64,000 bases of DNA from Rhynchopus sp. YZ270_cl-10 (GCA_964035575.1 OZ037888.1:806001-870000); one strand, 5' to 3'; counted from the stretch's first letter, positions 40,480 through 51,616 are shown. The notes: generated by a model not told the origin, from the letters alone. Translations and numbers: made by a program.

Positions 40480-42808
40480 ATGGATGCTTCGGCAAAGCCT
40501 GCGGCGACGCCGTTCCGTATCTCCATCGCTGCGCGCCTGCGTGAGGTTGTCCAAGAAAACCTTAGTACATACAGCTTTGACAATGCATCATTCTATGCTG
40601 ACAAGCTTGTCAGTCTTGACCCTTCCCCTGCGCATGTTGCTCTGCTTGCGAGAACGCATTTTTTTAAGGGAGAGTTTTCGCGCGCTTTAGGGGTGCTCCA
40701 AAATAGTCATTGTGTGCCTGGAGTGGCAAGGCAGGAGGAGGTGTTCCAAGGGAAGCGTTTGTGCGAGGATGTTGGGGAGTGCGTGCTGTTGGCAGCGAGG
40801 TGTCTTGAGGCGTCGAAGGAGTGGCAGAAGTGTTTGCAGATGCTGAGCTGTTTCGATCAGGGGATCAATACGCATGATGCGCCGCTTCAGAAGGTTTCGT
40901 GCGAGGCAGGTACATTGGCTTCACCTGCGCATGGTATTCCGTGGGGGCGAGCACTTCGCGGCGCCGTTTACTCTCTCGCAGGACGTTGCAACGACGAGCT
41001 TGACCGCCGCCAGCAAGCAGAACTGCAGCACAGCACCGCCCTCGCGTGGGACCCTTACAGCTGGACCTCCTTTCTCCGAAGCGCTGACCTCCACTTCCCC
41101 ATGGCCAACGCCATCGCAGCGTTCACCAGCCTCAACTTCGATGCACCCTGCTTCCAATCCGACCCCCTCGCCCCAGTCGCCCGCGAGCTCTACTCATGCA
41201 AACTCTCTGTCTGGGTTAACATCCAAAGCGAACCGCCATTAGTACCATACCCAGAGAAAAACCCGGTATTGCTTGGAAGCGCTACAGTTCGTCCACCCAC
41301 TGCACACCCCCCTTCTGGAGAATTGGTTATGCCTGAAGAGCAGAAGCTTGCAGAGCTTTTTGGATGGGAAAACACCTTTGTGTTGCAGTGTAGGGCTGAG
41401 AGGCTGTATTATGCGCATTATACGTTGAAGAGCCATGCGGCAGCGAAGAAGGTTTTGGAGTTGGATGCGTACAATGATGCATGCTGTGTGCTCCTTGCTG
41501 CGTGTCTTGTTGCTTTAAAGAAACGAACGGATTTGTATCAATTAGGGCATGAAATTGCGAACCGTTCCCCAAACAGTGTGGTCGCATGGTACGTCATCGC
41601 CTGTTATTACTTTGCGTCTGAGGATTATGATAGAGCCGGAAAGTATTTCTATAGGGCAACCATCTCCGCGCCTTCATTCCTCCCAGCGTGGATTGCGTAT
41701 GGGCATACCTTTCATGCGTTGGATGAAGGGGAGCACACCATTACGGCGTACCGCTCTGCTCTTCGTCTCTTCCCTGGATGCCATCTTGCAGCGCTTTATA
41801 TGGGCATGGAGCACGCTAAAGGATGTAATTTACAGCATGCACATACCTTTTTCGACCGCTCCGTCTCTCTTCTCGGTGGCGCAGAGGAAAGGGACCCTAC
41901 AGTGTGCAACGAGATGGGTGTGATGTATTTTAAGGGGAATTCGTATGGGGCTGCAAAGCGGTATTTTTTGAAGGCGCTGTGGCGGTGGAGAGTGGCGCAT
42001 CAGCATGTTCCGGAGATGGCGGATTTTGCGGATGAAAGTGCAATGCTGCAAGCATGTCTTCCGTCAACCGCAGATGTGATGCGGGATGCGTTCTGGGAGC
42101 CAGCGATCTTCAACCTCGGGCACACCTACCGAAAGCTGCGGATGTACAATCTTGCATTGCGGTGCTACAATATTTGCCTTGCGATTCTTCCTCATGACGC
42201 TTCGATTCTTGGTGCGATTGCCTTCACACATCACCTGATGGCGCAATACGACGAAGCCATAGCTCACTACCACACCTCGCTCTCCACACGCAGCAACGAC
42301 GCCTTCTGCAGAAACATGCTCTCGCGTGCCATCAAAGAGTCCTTCGAGGCGACCCACCGTGAAGAGGTCTCGCCCATCATGGGGACCTCGACAGAAGAGG
42401 ATTCGCAACAAGAGTCGCGTGGGCCGGTGCTTCCCACCTCCTCACCACTCTTCTCAGAGGATATGTCGGGCGCGTCGCCATCCATGGCGTGGGAGGTATG
42501 TATAAAAGATGAAAGGGGACAGTTCGACCTCATTTTTTTTCGTTTTGCTCTTTCAAGTTTTAATCTAGCATGAGATGGTAACGAAAATGGTACTGCGTGG
42601 GTGTCCACTCCCCCGGTACAGCCAGTCATTGTACCAAGGTACACTGTTTACGAGAGGGCTGTTGTATTTCGAGGCAATCTAATCTACGGGGTTTCTTTGT
42701 AAAAAAAACCCCCCCCCTCTTCCCCACCAGGTTCCAGCACCGGAGCTCGCCGGGCAGGTGCCAGAGACAACTGCTGTGAGGCGTCTTTTCCATCAACAGC
42801 GGGAGTAA
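40480..42808 (+). CDS. CDC16: CDC16/APC6-like TPR subunit of the anaphase-promoting complex (2 exons)
   Basis: Exon 1 is 40480-42495 and exon 2 is 42731-42808; the 235-bp intron starts GTATGT and ends CACCAG, phase 0. The protein has 697 residues. The N-terminus (LREVVQENLSTYSFDNASFYADKLVSL) matches the start of CDC16/Cut9 proteins. Tetratricopeptide repeats fill the rest, clearest from about residue 320 (AWYVIACYYFASEDYDRAGKYFYRA, FNLGHTYRKLRMYNLALRCYN, AIAFTHHLMAQYDEAIAHYH). In the APC/C ubiquitin ligase this subunit is a structural arm that dimerises and holds other subunits, acting in the nucleus at mitosis. The acidic, Ser-rich C-terminus could be phosphorylated. The intron carries a family D composite repeat. 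The nearest alternatives are other TPR subunits (CDC27, APC8), but the N-terminal motif favours CDC16. Confidence 0.87.
42577..42672 (+). repeat. Composite family D repeat inside an intron
   Basis: GGTACTGCGTGGGTGTCCAC and AGTCATTGTACCAAGGTACA are followed by CTGTTTACGAGAGGGC and TTGTATTTCGAGG. It lies within the CDC16-like intron in the sense direction, so it must be transcribed and spliced out. Confidence 0.7.
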
Positions 42809-43792
42809 GGTAGGGGGTGATGCTGATTCACCCACTCCACAAAAGCCCTTAACACACTAGATGGTTCGATTAGGTCTTTTTCACCCCCGAAAACCCGGCT
42901 TCGACGAGTCGGGGGACCCCTTATCTTTTATGAAAAGAAAATATAAAACTCCCCCTCCTCTCGTACATGGTACGGGACCATTCCCCTCTCCCCAAATTAG
43001 AATATTTTGCCTTTTTTTGAAGAAACCGCATTTGTGTGCAGAATGGGATCCGTGGGGGAGAGGTGGGAGTAAATGGCTGCCCTGTGCTTTCCTTGATATG
43101 ATTCTGGTAAAAAAAAATATGGGAAAATGCACAATTTGGGTTGATCTATGAATGGGGAGAGAATTTTTTGAGTAGCTTTCAATGGCGTCTCACAAGCCTC
43201 TCACAGCCCTGTTTTGCATGTCTGCGTGCCTAACGGAGACGATCATAGAATGGACCAACAATAGATCAGACAATTAAGAGCTAGGAGAACAGTCATGATT
43301 TCCTTCCATTACGGCTCCCTTAAAAAAGGGAGAGTAGAAATGCAAAAAAAAAAAATCTGTATGGAGAAACGACCAGATTCGTAATATTATTTTAGAAGTT
43401 ATTTTGAGGGGATCCGAGGGTGGGTGATGGGCATTTAAAACAAAGGTGGTTTTCTTGTGTACATATTTCAGTGACGCAAATAGAGGGGATATTCTCTTTT
43501 TTTTATAAAAGAAAGCGAAGCTCTTTTTGTAGATGTGGTACGAAGCCACGTCACACCCCTCCACCCAACAACCTGCCCACAAAGAAAACAAAACCACGCA
43601 CATATTGCACTAGAGTACTATACAAATAAAAGGTGTTAATGACTCCCCTACCCATTGAATGTGATATCGGCCTTTTTTCTTTTCCAAAACGCGAGAGGTT
43701 CCCAATCTCTTGTGTATCCATATTTCGTTTTGTTTTTTGCTTTCCTACATTCTGTTGGGTCAACCGTTTCTTGTTAACCCTGTTCTGTATCA
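42809..43792. other. Intergenic stretch, nothing recognised
   Basis: Mixed T-rich and G/C-rich non-coding DNA with short open frames on both strands. I see no gene, RNA or clear repeat copy in it. Confidence 0.5.
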
Positions 43793-44396
43793 TTTTGCAC
43801 GCAAACCCACTCGTCTCTCCCATAGACAACCACAGATGGTCTAAATAGGGTAACGAAGAGTTGGGTAGATGTCCCGAAGAAGGGAAGACAGGTTCTCTCT
43901 CCTGGCCTCATGGAAGAGTTGTTGCACAGCCCCCATGTTCTCGTTTGCTTCCTTTTCTGAATCTTTTGCTGTGCACAAACCCACTCGTCTCTCCCATAGA
44001 CAACCACAGATGGTCTAAATAGGGTAACGAAGAGTTGGGTAGATGTCCCGAAGCAGGGAAGACAGGTTCTCTCTCCTGGCCTCATGGAAGAGTTGTTGCA
44101 CAGCCCCCATGTTCTCGTTTGCTTCCTTTTCTGAATCTTTTGCTGTACACAAACCCACTCGTCTCTCCCATAGACAACCACAGATGGTCTACATAGGGTA
44201 ACGAAGAGTTGGGTAGATGTCCCGAAGAAGGGAAGACAGGTTCTCTCTCCTGGCCTCATGGAAGAGTTGTTGCACAGCCCCCATGTTCTCGTTTGCTTCC
44301 TTTTCTGAATCTTTTGCTGTACACAAACCCACTCGTCTCTCCCATAGACAACCACAGATGGTCTACATAGGGTAACGAAGAGTTGGGTAGATGTCC
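43793..44396. repeat. 174-bp tandem repeat, about 3.4 units
   Basis: Units align at 43803, 43977, 44151 and 44325 (period exactly 174) with a handful of substitutions. Each holds ACCCACTCGTCTCTCCCATA and GGTTCTCTCTCCTGGCC. The last unit breaks off less than 100 bp before the start codon of the GTP cyclohydrolase gene. As 174 is a multiple of three, one frame on the - strand stays open through all units; I take that as a by-product. Confidence 0.93.
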
Positions 44397-44488
44397 GAAT
44401 GCACCTTCTTTCTCCCCTTTCCCTTTCCCTTTCCCTTTCCCTTCCTCTCCCCTCTATACCCCTACAAAAGGAACAACAACCAGGCACC

Positions 44489-45871
44489 ATGAGCAACCAC
44501 GTGGCGTTCCCCCCTGGGCTGAGTGTGTTCGTCCAGGGCATTCCTGCGGAGTGGGGCGAGACTGGGATTGTGAAGGCAATGACGAACCTGTTTGAGAGGT
44601 TTGGGGCAATCCACTCTGTGGACTTGAGTGACACACGGACGTACGGGTTTGTGAGGTTTACTGAGAGCGAGGCAGCAAAGCGGGCATCACACGCGGACCA
44701 CACTGTTCTCGAGCACAACGGCGACGAGGTGCACATCACTGTACGCGATGCCGAGAGCCCCACCCCATGCGTACTCCACATTGGCGCCTTCACACACGAA
44801 GAGCGCGACTTCAGCGAACAACAAATGTCGACTCTCATCCAAACCCTCACCAGCGAGACTGTCGTCAACCTTGAAATGCCCGTCACAGAAGAAGGCGCGT
44901 CGCGTGGCTACTGCCTCGCCACATTCGAAAACATGACTGCCTGCAGAAACGCCCTCGACAGACTCAACAACAAGCCTACAGGAAAGGTCGCACGCTACGT
45001 TGAGCTCCGCGAATCAGACCCCTCCGCAGTGATGAGCAAACTGAAGAAGGCGTACCACGAGATCCTGGACGGGATAGGCGAGAACCCACGCCGTGAGGGC
45101 CTCATCAAGACCCCCGCCCGCGCAGCAAAGGCAATGATGTTCTACACAAAGGGCTACACAGAGTCTGTGCACGACGTGCTCAACGGCGCAGTGTTCAATG
45201 AAGACTACAACGACATTGTGCTGGTCAAAGACATCCACATCTTCTCCATGTGCGAACACCACCTGGCCCCATTCTTCGGCAAGGTCCACATCGCCTATAT
45301 CCCTAATGTATGCTAAAATCTGTTGAGAAATTTATAAAACACAAATTGCTATTCTAAATAAATTATCAAATGAAAAAAATGCACAGGGCAAGGTGTTGGG
45401 GCTGTCGAAACTGGCGCGGATAGCAGAAGTGTTTGCACGGAGGCTGCAGGTGTGTAATTTATTCATATCCACAAAAAACACACACACACACAACGAACTC
45501 ATGCGACGAACAAAAAAAATAGTAGTAAACGCTTTGTAAAAATACAGAGATAACCAGCCATTTATCACACTGCCACGAGTTGTTGTATTTGAAGCCGACC
45601 TTTTTTCAAGATGTTTCATCAAATATCCGCAAAACCACAACAGGTGCAAGAACGATTGACCCGACAGATTGCGCACACAATAGAAGAGTACCTCAACCCT
45701 TTGGGGGTCTGCGTCGTCATTGAAGCAGCGCATATGTGCATGGTCATGCGTGGGGTTCAGAAGGTGGGTGCCTCCACGATCACAAGCTGTGTGCTGGGAG
45801 TCGTCCAGAAGGACCCAAAGACAAGACAAGAGATAATGGGTTTCATCCGCGGAAGCAGCGCTAAGCTTTGA
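44489..45871 (+). CDS. GTP cyclohydrolase I with two N-terminal RNA-recognition motifs (3 exons)
   Basis: Exons are 44489-45307, 45387-45449 and 45644-45871; the introns (79 and 194 bp) have GTATGC/GTGTGT donors and CACAG/CAACAG acceptors. The protein has 369 residues. RRM1 is about 11-86 (RNP2 VFVQGI, RNP1 RTYGFVRF). RRM2 is about 94-174 ([17 protein letters not shown]). GTP cyclohydrolase I runs from about 184 to 369. Zinc ligands C255 and H258 ([10 protein letters not shown]) and C326 ([10 protein letters not shown]) are present, as are [12 protein letters not shown] and the STITSC..GVV region. The enzyme opens GTP to 7,8-dihydroneopterin triphosphate, the first step of tetrahydrobiopterin and folate synthesis. 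Both RRMs and the start of the enzyme lie in one uninterrupted exon, so the fusion is not a gene-model error. I know of no RRM fusion in this family. A pyrimidine tract (CTTTCC repeats) ending in AAAAG lies just upstream of the ATG. Confidence 0.93.
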
Positions 45872-46360
45872 TGCATGCCATCAAAAACAAGGGGGCACAT
45901 AAAGGGGAGAGAACGACAAAAAAAGAAAAAAAACTGAAAACAAATTCTAACTGCTCAAAAAAAACTAACTCTGCAAAGGAATGGGGGGAGGTGAAGGAGC
46001 GGGGGGGTAGTAAAGTGTTTTTTCGTGACCTTCTTCCCCTTCCCCTAAACACCATACCCTCATGACGTACAAAAAAAAAAAAGCAAAAAATGCTCAAAAA
46101 AACGGGAGGGAGAGGAGGGGGCAGAATTCTGGAAAACCTCGTTTTTTTTTTTTCCTTTTTGCAAACCCGGTGCGCATTTTCCCGCAAAGATCCATTGTGA
46201 TGTCCACACAGAGTAACTGTACCCTCGGGAACACCTTGTGTTTTGTGTGACGGTCGAGAGGAATATGGGTAAGGATCTGCAGTGGCCAGGTGGGTCTTTC
46301 GGCAACGCAGCACTTTGCAAAAAATTTTCGCTTTTTTTTTTTGTTTTTGTTTTTTTTGTC

Positions 46361-46450
46361 AACCTCGAAAATGGATGTAAGACTGCATGATTGGAGTCCA
46401 TCCGGTGCACCAAAGGTACACTGTCACGAGAGAGGGCTTTTGTATTGCAA
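46361..46450 (+). repeat. Composite family H/D repeat, 5'-truncated
   Basis: Starts at AACCTCGAAAATGGATGTAA, which matches the 3' part of the H element at 31190. It continues into AAAGGTACACTGTCACGAGA and GTATTGCAAGG of family D. The CTGATGA half is missing behind a T tract. Confidence 0.6.
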
Positions 46451-46710
46451 GGCAAAAAAATTCTTGTTTTATTTCCCCCCCCCTTTTTATTTGCAGCGCC
46501 CAGATTCCGCTTCAGGAATCTCAGGCAGCAGGCAGCAGAATGGTCTATTCCCTTTGTTTTTTTTCTTCTTTTTTTTGGGTATCAAATGTGTCCTTTATTG
46601 TGGACAACGTTAGCCGACTCTGTTCAGTGGTGGTACGTGCCACCTTGCAAGGAAGTGCCCGCGGTAGTAGATGAGAAGTTCCTACTTTTTCGTGAGGCAA
46701 AAAAAAAGTA

Positions 46711-46760
46711 TAGTGGAGTTCATCCTCGGGTGTCTACACTAATACAACCAAGTTTTCAAA
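46711..46760 (+). repeat. Family F repeat
   Basis: TAGTGGAGTTCATCCTCGGG is followed by TGTCTACACTAATACAACCA and AGTTTTCAAAAAA. It is a consensus-like copy about 75 bp before the hAT-like transposon. Confidence 0.75.
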
Positions 46761-46840
46761 AAAGAAAAAAAGAGGGAAAAAAAAAAAACAAACATACACA
46801 CAGTCCGTTTTGTGGCCCATTCCACTCCCGTTCCATTTAA

Positions 46841-49800
46841 CACGGTATGGTGGCGATCGTCGGTCGATTACGGGCGATCGCCATAGTTTGCGATCGTCAT
46901 TGATCGCCAAAAAAAAATAGCGATCGCCAAAAAAAAAGTGGCGATCGCCAGCGATCGCCAGCGATCGACAGCGATCGACAGCGATCGACAGCGATCGCCA
47001 TGCATGATAAGAGGAAAACGGGGGCGGAAGGGGGCTATTTTGTTTACTTTGATCGGGCTTCTGAACGGGAGAAGGGTTGGAGGGTGAGGGGTGTCAAGTG
47101 TTGTGGCATTTTTGGTACAGCCTGGAACGCCCTTTGTAGGCAAATGCAGGTTGCGTTGATCCATCTCGCCGTGGGGGAACACTAGTTGGGGAAGTTGGGG
47201 GTAGTGACATCACACGAGAAAGGCACAAATGCGCATGTCAGCAACATTATATTGGCAGACACGCGCTAGTGGGGAAACATGGAGAGGGGTGATTAGATTT
47301 GGTGGCGGGGGGTGTTTTTTTTTTAATGCTAATTGTTCATCAAGCGTTCGCTGCTGCTGCCATCGCCTGGATCGCCTGCTGCATCGTCGGGATGTGCAGC
47401 TTCTCTGGCGTGGGGCTGTCCACATCAACGAACTCGGTATCATCTTCTTCAACATGGGGAAACCCATGCCTCAGCTCGCAATTGCACTTACCTGAAAGAA
47501 TTTTTTCATAATTTTTTGAAAAACAGTCCAACTACATACGTGCCACGTCTTGATTAATCCCCAAAAGGGACAGGAACCCATGTGTCTGCAGAGACACTGC
47601 CCCACGCCCGGCAGGCAACATATGGTGCACAACTGACATCGCGCTGTCGGGGCTTGTGCACGATGGCGCTGTGCTCAAAGCATCCAGCACCCCCTCTGCC
47701 AGAAAGCTGCACCCCTCTTCTTTCTTCATGATGTTCTCCCAAAAGTCAATATCCGAATCCCCCATGAAGTCGCCCGCTTGCAGAGAAAACAGACTGAATG
47801 CCTCGTCCGACACGTCCTCTTCGGTCCAGCCGAACGCCATGCGGAGGTCGGCATTTGACATCAGCGATTTGGTTATGTTTCCTGTTTCGAATCCTGCGGG
47901 GGTCAGCTGCCTCAATGCCAGATAGTAGAAGTATCCGGGTTCGAGCTTGTCCCTCCAACGCTTGTTCAGACCTTCCCACATGATTTTGCAAATGCTTCCT
48001 ACTCGACCAGGCCTCTCAGACAATTTCTTCAGGTCTTCCAACAGATTTTCCAAGTCACTCCATACTCGAACGGCTCCGCAGCCTGGCGCTTGTGCGTTGG
48101 CATAACGCTGTAGGACTTCGCGCATGGGGGTTGTGGCCTCCACAAATTCCGACAATGCCTCTTGCACTTCTTCGAACCCTCGTTCTCTGAGGATCTGCGC
48201 AAGCTTCACGATCGATTTAGAGGCGGTTTTTTTCTGAACCTCTTGCGACAGGAAGAGGAAGAGGGGCCTCACACGCTGCTCCAAGTGCTGTGCCGCGTCC
48301 AAGAAGCTGATAAAGCGCGTGTCGAAGACACGCGGTGCCCGAACGGCTTCTGCTACCGCTTCTCTCGAGTTTTCGTCGTGCGACAGGATAGTCCCAACCA
48401 CCGAATGCAGCTCCTCAAACGTTGTGACTTTGCTCACTGACTCACAATCCTCCTCCGTCACCTTCTCCTTCGCCATTGCAATCAAATGTGGAAGCATCTG
48501 AGACATTTCTAATTTGGATGCCGACTTTTTGCGCGCAGTCATCTTTTTGTACAAAGTCTCTAACTCAGCCACAGCAGAGCCCTTCTGAAACTGCTTCTGA
48601 AACGCACGCCATCTTTTCTGCTGTTTTGCGTCGTGGAACACAAAGTTGCTTAGATGCAATATTTCGTACACCAAATCAGAATCGGCTTTCAGCGTAGTCC
48701 GGACATCGGAGCACACGTTGTGTAGAAGGTGGCTCGTGCAGCTGATATACGGAACGTTCAGTAATACACTCAGCTCTCGGGATACTCCACCAGAGGCCCC
48801 CCCTCTATCGCTTCTGATGAGTCGCACGTCCGAAAGGGTCATTCCCACCTCCCCGAGACACGCTTCGAGTGCCTTCTTCAGCGTCTCTCCGGTGTATGGG
48901 GTGTCCGAATACTGCAGTGGGAGGCAGTAGGACCTCTCCCTCGTTTGCGCGATGAAGACTGCGACGGTGTGCCCCTGGAGGGAAGACCCACCGTCATGCA
49001 CCAGGCTGATCTTTTGATTCCCCAAATTCTTCTTTATCTCGTCAACGTGTGCTCCGTAGATGACATTCCCATGTTCGCGCCACCCGCGCTGAATGTCTAT
49101 TCCGTGTGCAGGGATGGTCCGACCAGCGAGTCCTTTCAGTAGCAATGATGCCGCACGAAAAGGGATTCCCAACATGGCAGTCAGTTCAACAGCAAGTTCT
49201 GTGATGTCCGCCGATGATGCTACAGGTTCCGATGTTGAAGGTGTGTTCCCTGCTGCGTTCTTCACTTTTTCGCGGTGATTCTGACTCTTCCAGTGGACAG
49301 CGGTAATGTCGTAAACCTTCACATCACGCGACCAGGCCCATTTGCAATGCGTACACACCGGAAGCTCTTGTTCTCCATCGAACTTTGAAGCGTGAGTGGA
49401 GAGTTTGTACCCGTTCTTCATGGCGTTCGCTTTTGTCATGATGGCCAAGCCCTGCTCGCTTCTGGGGTCCAGGTCAGTGTAGCATGCTTTTAGCGGAACA
49501 GCAGGCAACAACTTTTGCTTCGCCGCCCCAGCCACCTGTGCCACAAGAGACTTGTTGGTGTCGGATTTCTCCGATGCTGTCAGCTTGTCCTTAGGGGTGA
49601 ACGGGGGTGGGTTCTGTATCCTGTGCACCGCACACTTCCTGAGGAGGACAGCCATGACAGGGGGCTTCTCCTTTTTCTTCAGGACACCCACTTCAATGGC
49701 AAGCTTAACCAAGCCGTCGCGGTTGTGCGTTTCTTTCTTTAGCACTTTTTCGACGCTTGCTATCTTTGCCAGCATCTGTGCCGAAGGTTTTTGTTCTTGT

Positions 49801-50360
49801 TCTTGTTCTTCATCATCATCATCATCATCATCATCTTCTTCCTCGTCATCTTCATCTTCCTCGTCATCTTTCGTCGCACGAGGGTCGTACTTGGTGCGTT
49901 TTGTCGCTGCCCTCCCGCCCTGTTCCCCCTTCTTTCTCTTCCCGGCGGTGAGATCTGTGCCTTCATCACCCCTCGCATCCACGCTGCCCATGATGCAGTA
50001 CATGGTCAACAATATCATCAGGAGGTCGATGAACCGCATTCTGATTTTTTACTATTACAAGTGTTAATACTGTTGGTTGGATGTGGTGACAGGGATGGAA
50101 TGGGGAGGGAGATTTGAAAGTTTGTTTGTTTGTTTTTGTTTTTATTTTTGCTACCCTGTTGGTTTGTATTGTATTTCACAATGGGGAGGGGGGGTCCGAG
50201 GGGAGGGGCACAAAACACCATAACTTAGCTGGCAATAGCTGGCAATAGCTGGCGATCGCTGGCGATCGCCAGCGATCGCTCTTTTTTTTTGACGATCGTC
50301 ATTTTTTCTCTCATCGACGGCGATCGCCCGCAATCGACCGACGATCGCCACCATACCGTG
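46841..50360 (-). mobile_element. hAT-like DNA transposon, 3.5 kb, apparently intact
   Basis: The 42-bp terminal inverted repeats (46841-46882 and 50319-50360) start CACGGTATGGTGGCGATCGT and have one mismatch. Inside them both ends carry clustered GCGATCGC and AGCGATCGAC repeats, likely transposase-binding sites. ATTTAA flanks both ends (46835-46840 and 50361-50366), a 6-bp target duplication, shorter than the 8 bp usual for hAT. One transposase gene lies on the - strand. Confidence 0.85.
47340..49991 (-). CDS. hAT-like transposase (2 exons)
   Basis: On the - strand exon 1 is 49991-47540 and exon 2 is 47491-47340, with a 48-bp intron (GTATGT...TTTCAG). Without splicing a stop follows the donor at once; spliced, the frame gains 49 residues. 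The product has about 866 residues from the Met at 49991; an upstream in-frame start at 50039 would add an odd hydrophobic stretch. In order: a basic patch, an Asp/Glu run (about 42-64), a BED-like zinc finger (C212, C215, H232, H238), then an RNase H-like core with D332 (LVHDGGSS), D394 (IRSDRGG) and the hAT-type CxxH (C417, H420). TRFISFLDAAQHL also resembles hAT proteins. I cannot place the third catalytic acid with certainty. It would cut and join the element's ends in the nucleus. Confidence 0.82.
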
Positions 50361-50834
50361 ATTTAAAAAAAAAAAAAAAATCCTCGCCCACGCAGTTGCC
50401 TTTGCAGACACTATCTTGGTGGCAAAGATAAAAGAGTGAAAAAAAAACAAAGATGGTGTGGCTCACGACAAAATAAAGAGTTTTTTTTTTATACTTCTGT
50501 TGTACAAAAAGTGAGGTTTTGAGCCAAAAAAGAGAGAAAAAAAATGGTGCAGAATCCTCGGATGTCTGCACTGATGGATGATTGTTGATACAAGAAGAAA
50601 CCCTTTATCAGAAGAAAAGTTGGAATTGCGGGGGAGGGAAAGAGAAAGAGGACCTGGCGCAAGGTATGAGGGGAAAGGGGCACGGTTTTCATTTGGACGT
50701 TACGTTTTCCCCAAATGCGAGTGAGCCCCCCTTCCCCCCTCCCCCTTTGAAATTCATTAATCAAGCCTTACGCGGCTTGACGTATACAAAGCACGTCCTC
50801 GGGACAAGTGATTGTCGAAACTACAAAAAAAATA

Positions 50835-50887
50835 TAGTGGAGTTCATTCTCGGGTGTCTACACTAATACAACCAAGTTTTCAAAAAA
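50835..50887 (+). repeat. Family F repeat
   Basis: TAGTGGAGTTCATTCTCGGG is followed by TGTCTACACTAATACAACCA and AGTTTTCAAAAAA. A partial family E copy ends just before it. Confidence 0.75.
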
Positions 50888-51221
50888 GAAAAAAAAAATC
50901 GGATTTCCACCTGGGAGATCAAATTCCGAATCGAAGTCGAGAGGAGGGCTATCACATCCTCACCCCCATCCCTCCTCCCTTTTTTTGAATCCCACTTTCC
51001 AGAAAGCCTCAACCTCATTCCCTCGTCTTTTGTCACCATTATTAGGCAGTCAGCGCACTGCGGGGGTTTTCTTTCCCCCCCACCCCCCTTCCCAGGGACC
51101 CAAGGTGCCCTTTTGTTTTAGATAAAAAGAAATTGGGTTCTTTTCTTTACTACAAACCCCTCATCGTTTTTTTTAGGAGATTAAGGCCAGGGAGGGGGCT
51201 TAGGTTCATCTTACAAAAAAA

Positions 51222-51278
51222 TAGTGGAGTTCATCCTTGGGTGTCTACACTAATAACAACCAAGTTTTCAAAAAAAAA
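51222..51278 (+). repeat. Family F repeat between two family A copies
   Basis: TAGTGGAGTTCATCCTTGGG is followed by TGTCTACACTAATAACAACC and AAGTTTTCAAAAAAA. A family A copy ends at about 51213 and another starts at 51287. Confidence 0.7.
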
Positions 51279-51286
51279 GCTTTCAA

Positions 51287-51382
51287 GGTGACTAAACACG
51301 AGAGACAGACTGATGAATAAAACCACAGAATATTCCAATCAGACTAAACAAAGAGAGGCTTTTAGGTTCATCTCATATTACT
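51287..51382 (+). repeat. Family A repeat with an internal insertion
   Basis: AAGGTGACTAAACACGAGAG is interrupted by about 50 bp containing GACTGATGAATAAAACC and AATCAGACTAAAC, then resumes GAGGCTTTTAGGTTCATCTC. A related insert lies at about 21003-21075, so the extended form is its own subfamily. Confidence 0.6.
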
Positions 51383-51399
51383 TTTCCTATTCGTTATTC

Positions 51400-51435
51400 T
51401 GGTACACTGCCATGAGAGGGTTTTGTATTTCAAGT
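51400..51435 (+). repeat. Family D hairpin repeat
   Basis: TGGTACACTGCCATGAGAGG is followed by GTTTTGTATTTCAAG and a T tract. Confidence 0.65.
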
Positions 51436-51616
51436 TTTGTGTTTTTTTTTTGTTTTTGCCCAATGAGGCATATCATACAGAGTTATTCCGTTACTTTTTT
51501 TTGCCTTGCGATCTTCAGTCCCTTTTCATGAGGAAAGGCAACAAATGGGAGGGGGTATTCTTTTTTCAGTCATGCCCGATATGCATGTGTACACTAGTTC
51601 AGTTTTTTTTTTTTTT

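Larger units (their letters stand above)
45872..46834. other. Intergenic stretch
   Basis: It holds a composite H/D repeat (46361-46450) and a family F copy (46711-46760). 45880-46200 is A-rich low-complexity DNA. No coding sequence is supported. Confidence 0.55.

Noticed and set aside
43774-44886. 370-residue open frame on the - strand upstream of GTP cyclohydrolase
   Set aside because: It consists mostly of the 174-bp tandem repeat, whose length is a multiple of three, and it overlaps the real gene's first exon in antisense.
46925-47010. GCGATCGC repeats read as a CRISPR-like or origin array
   Set aside because: They lie just inside a transposon terminal repeat, are mirrored at the other end, and have no regular unique spacers.
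49750-49978. Frames rich in Ser, His or Met opposite the transposase N-terminus
   Set aside because: They are shadows of the Asp/Glu run of the transposase.
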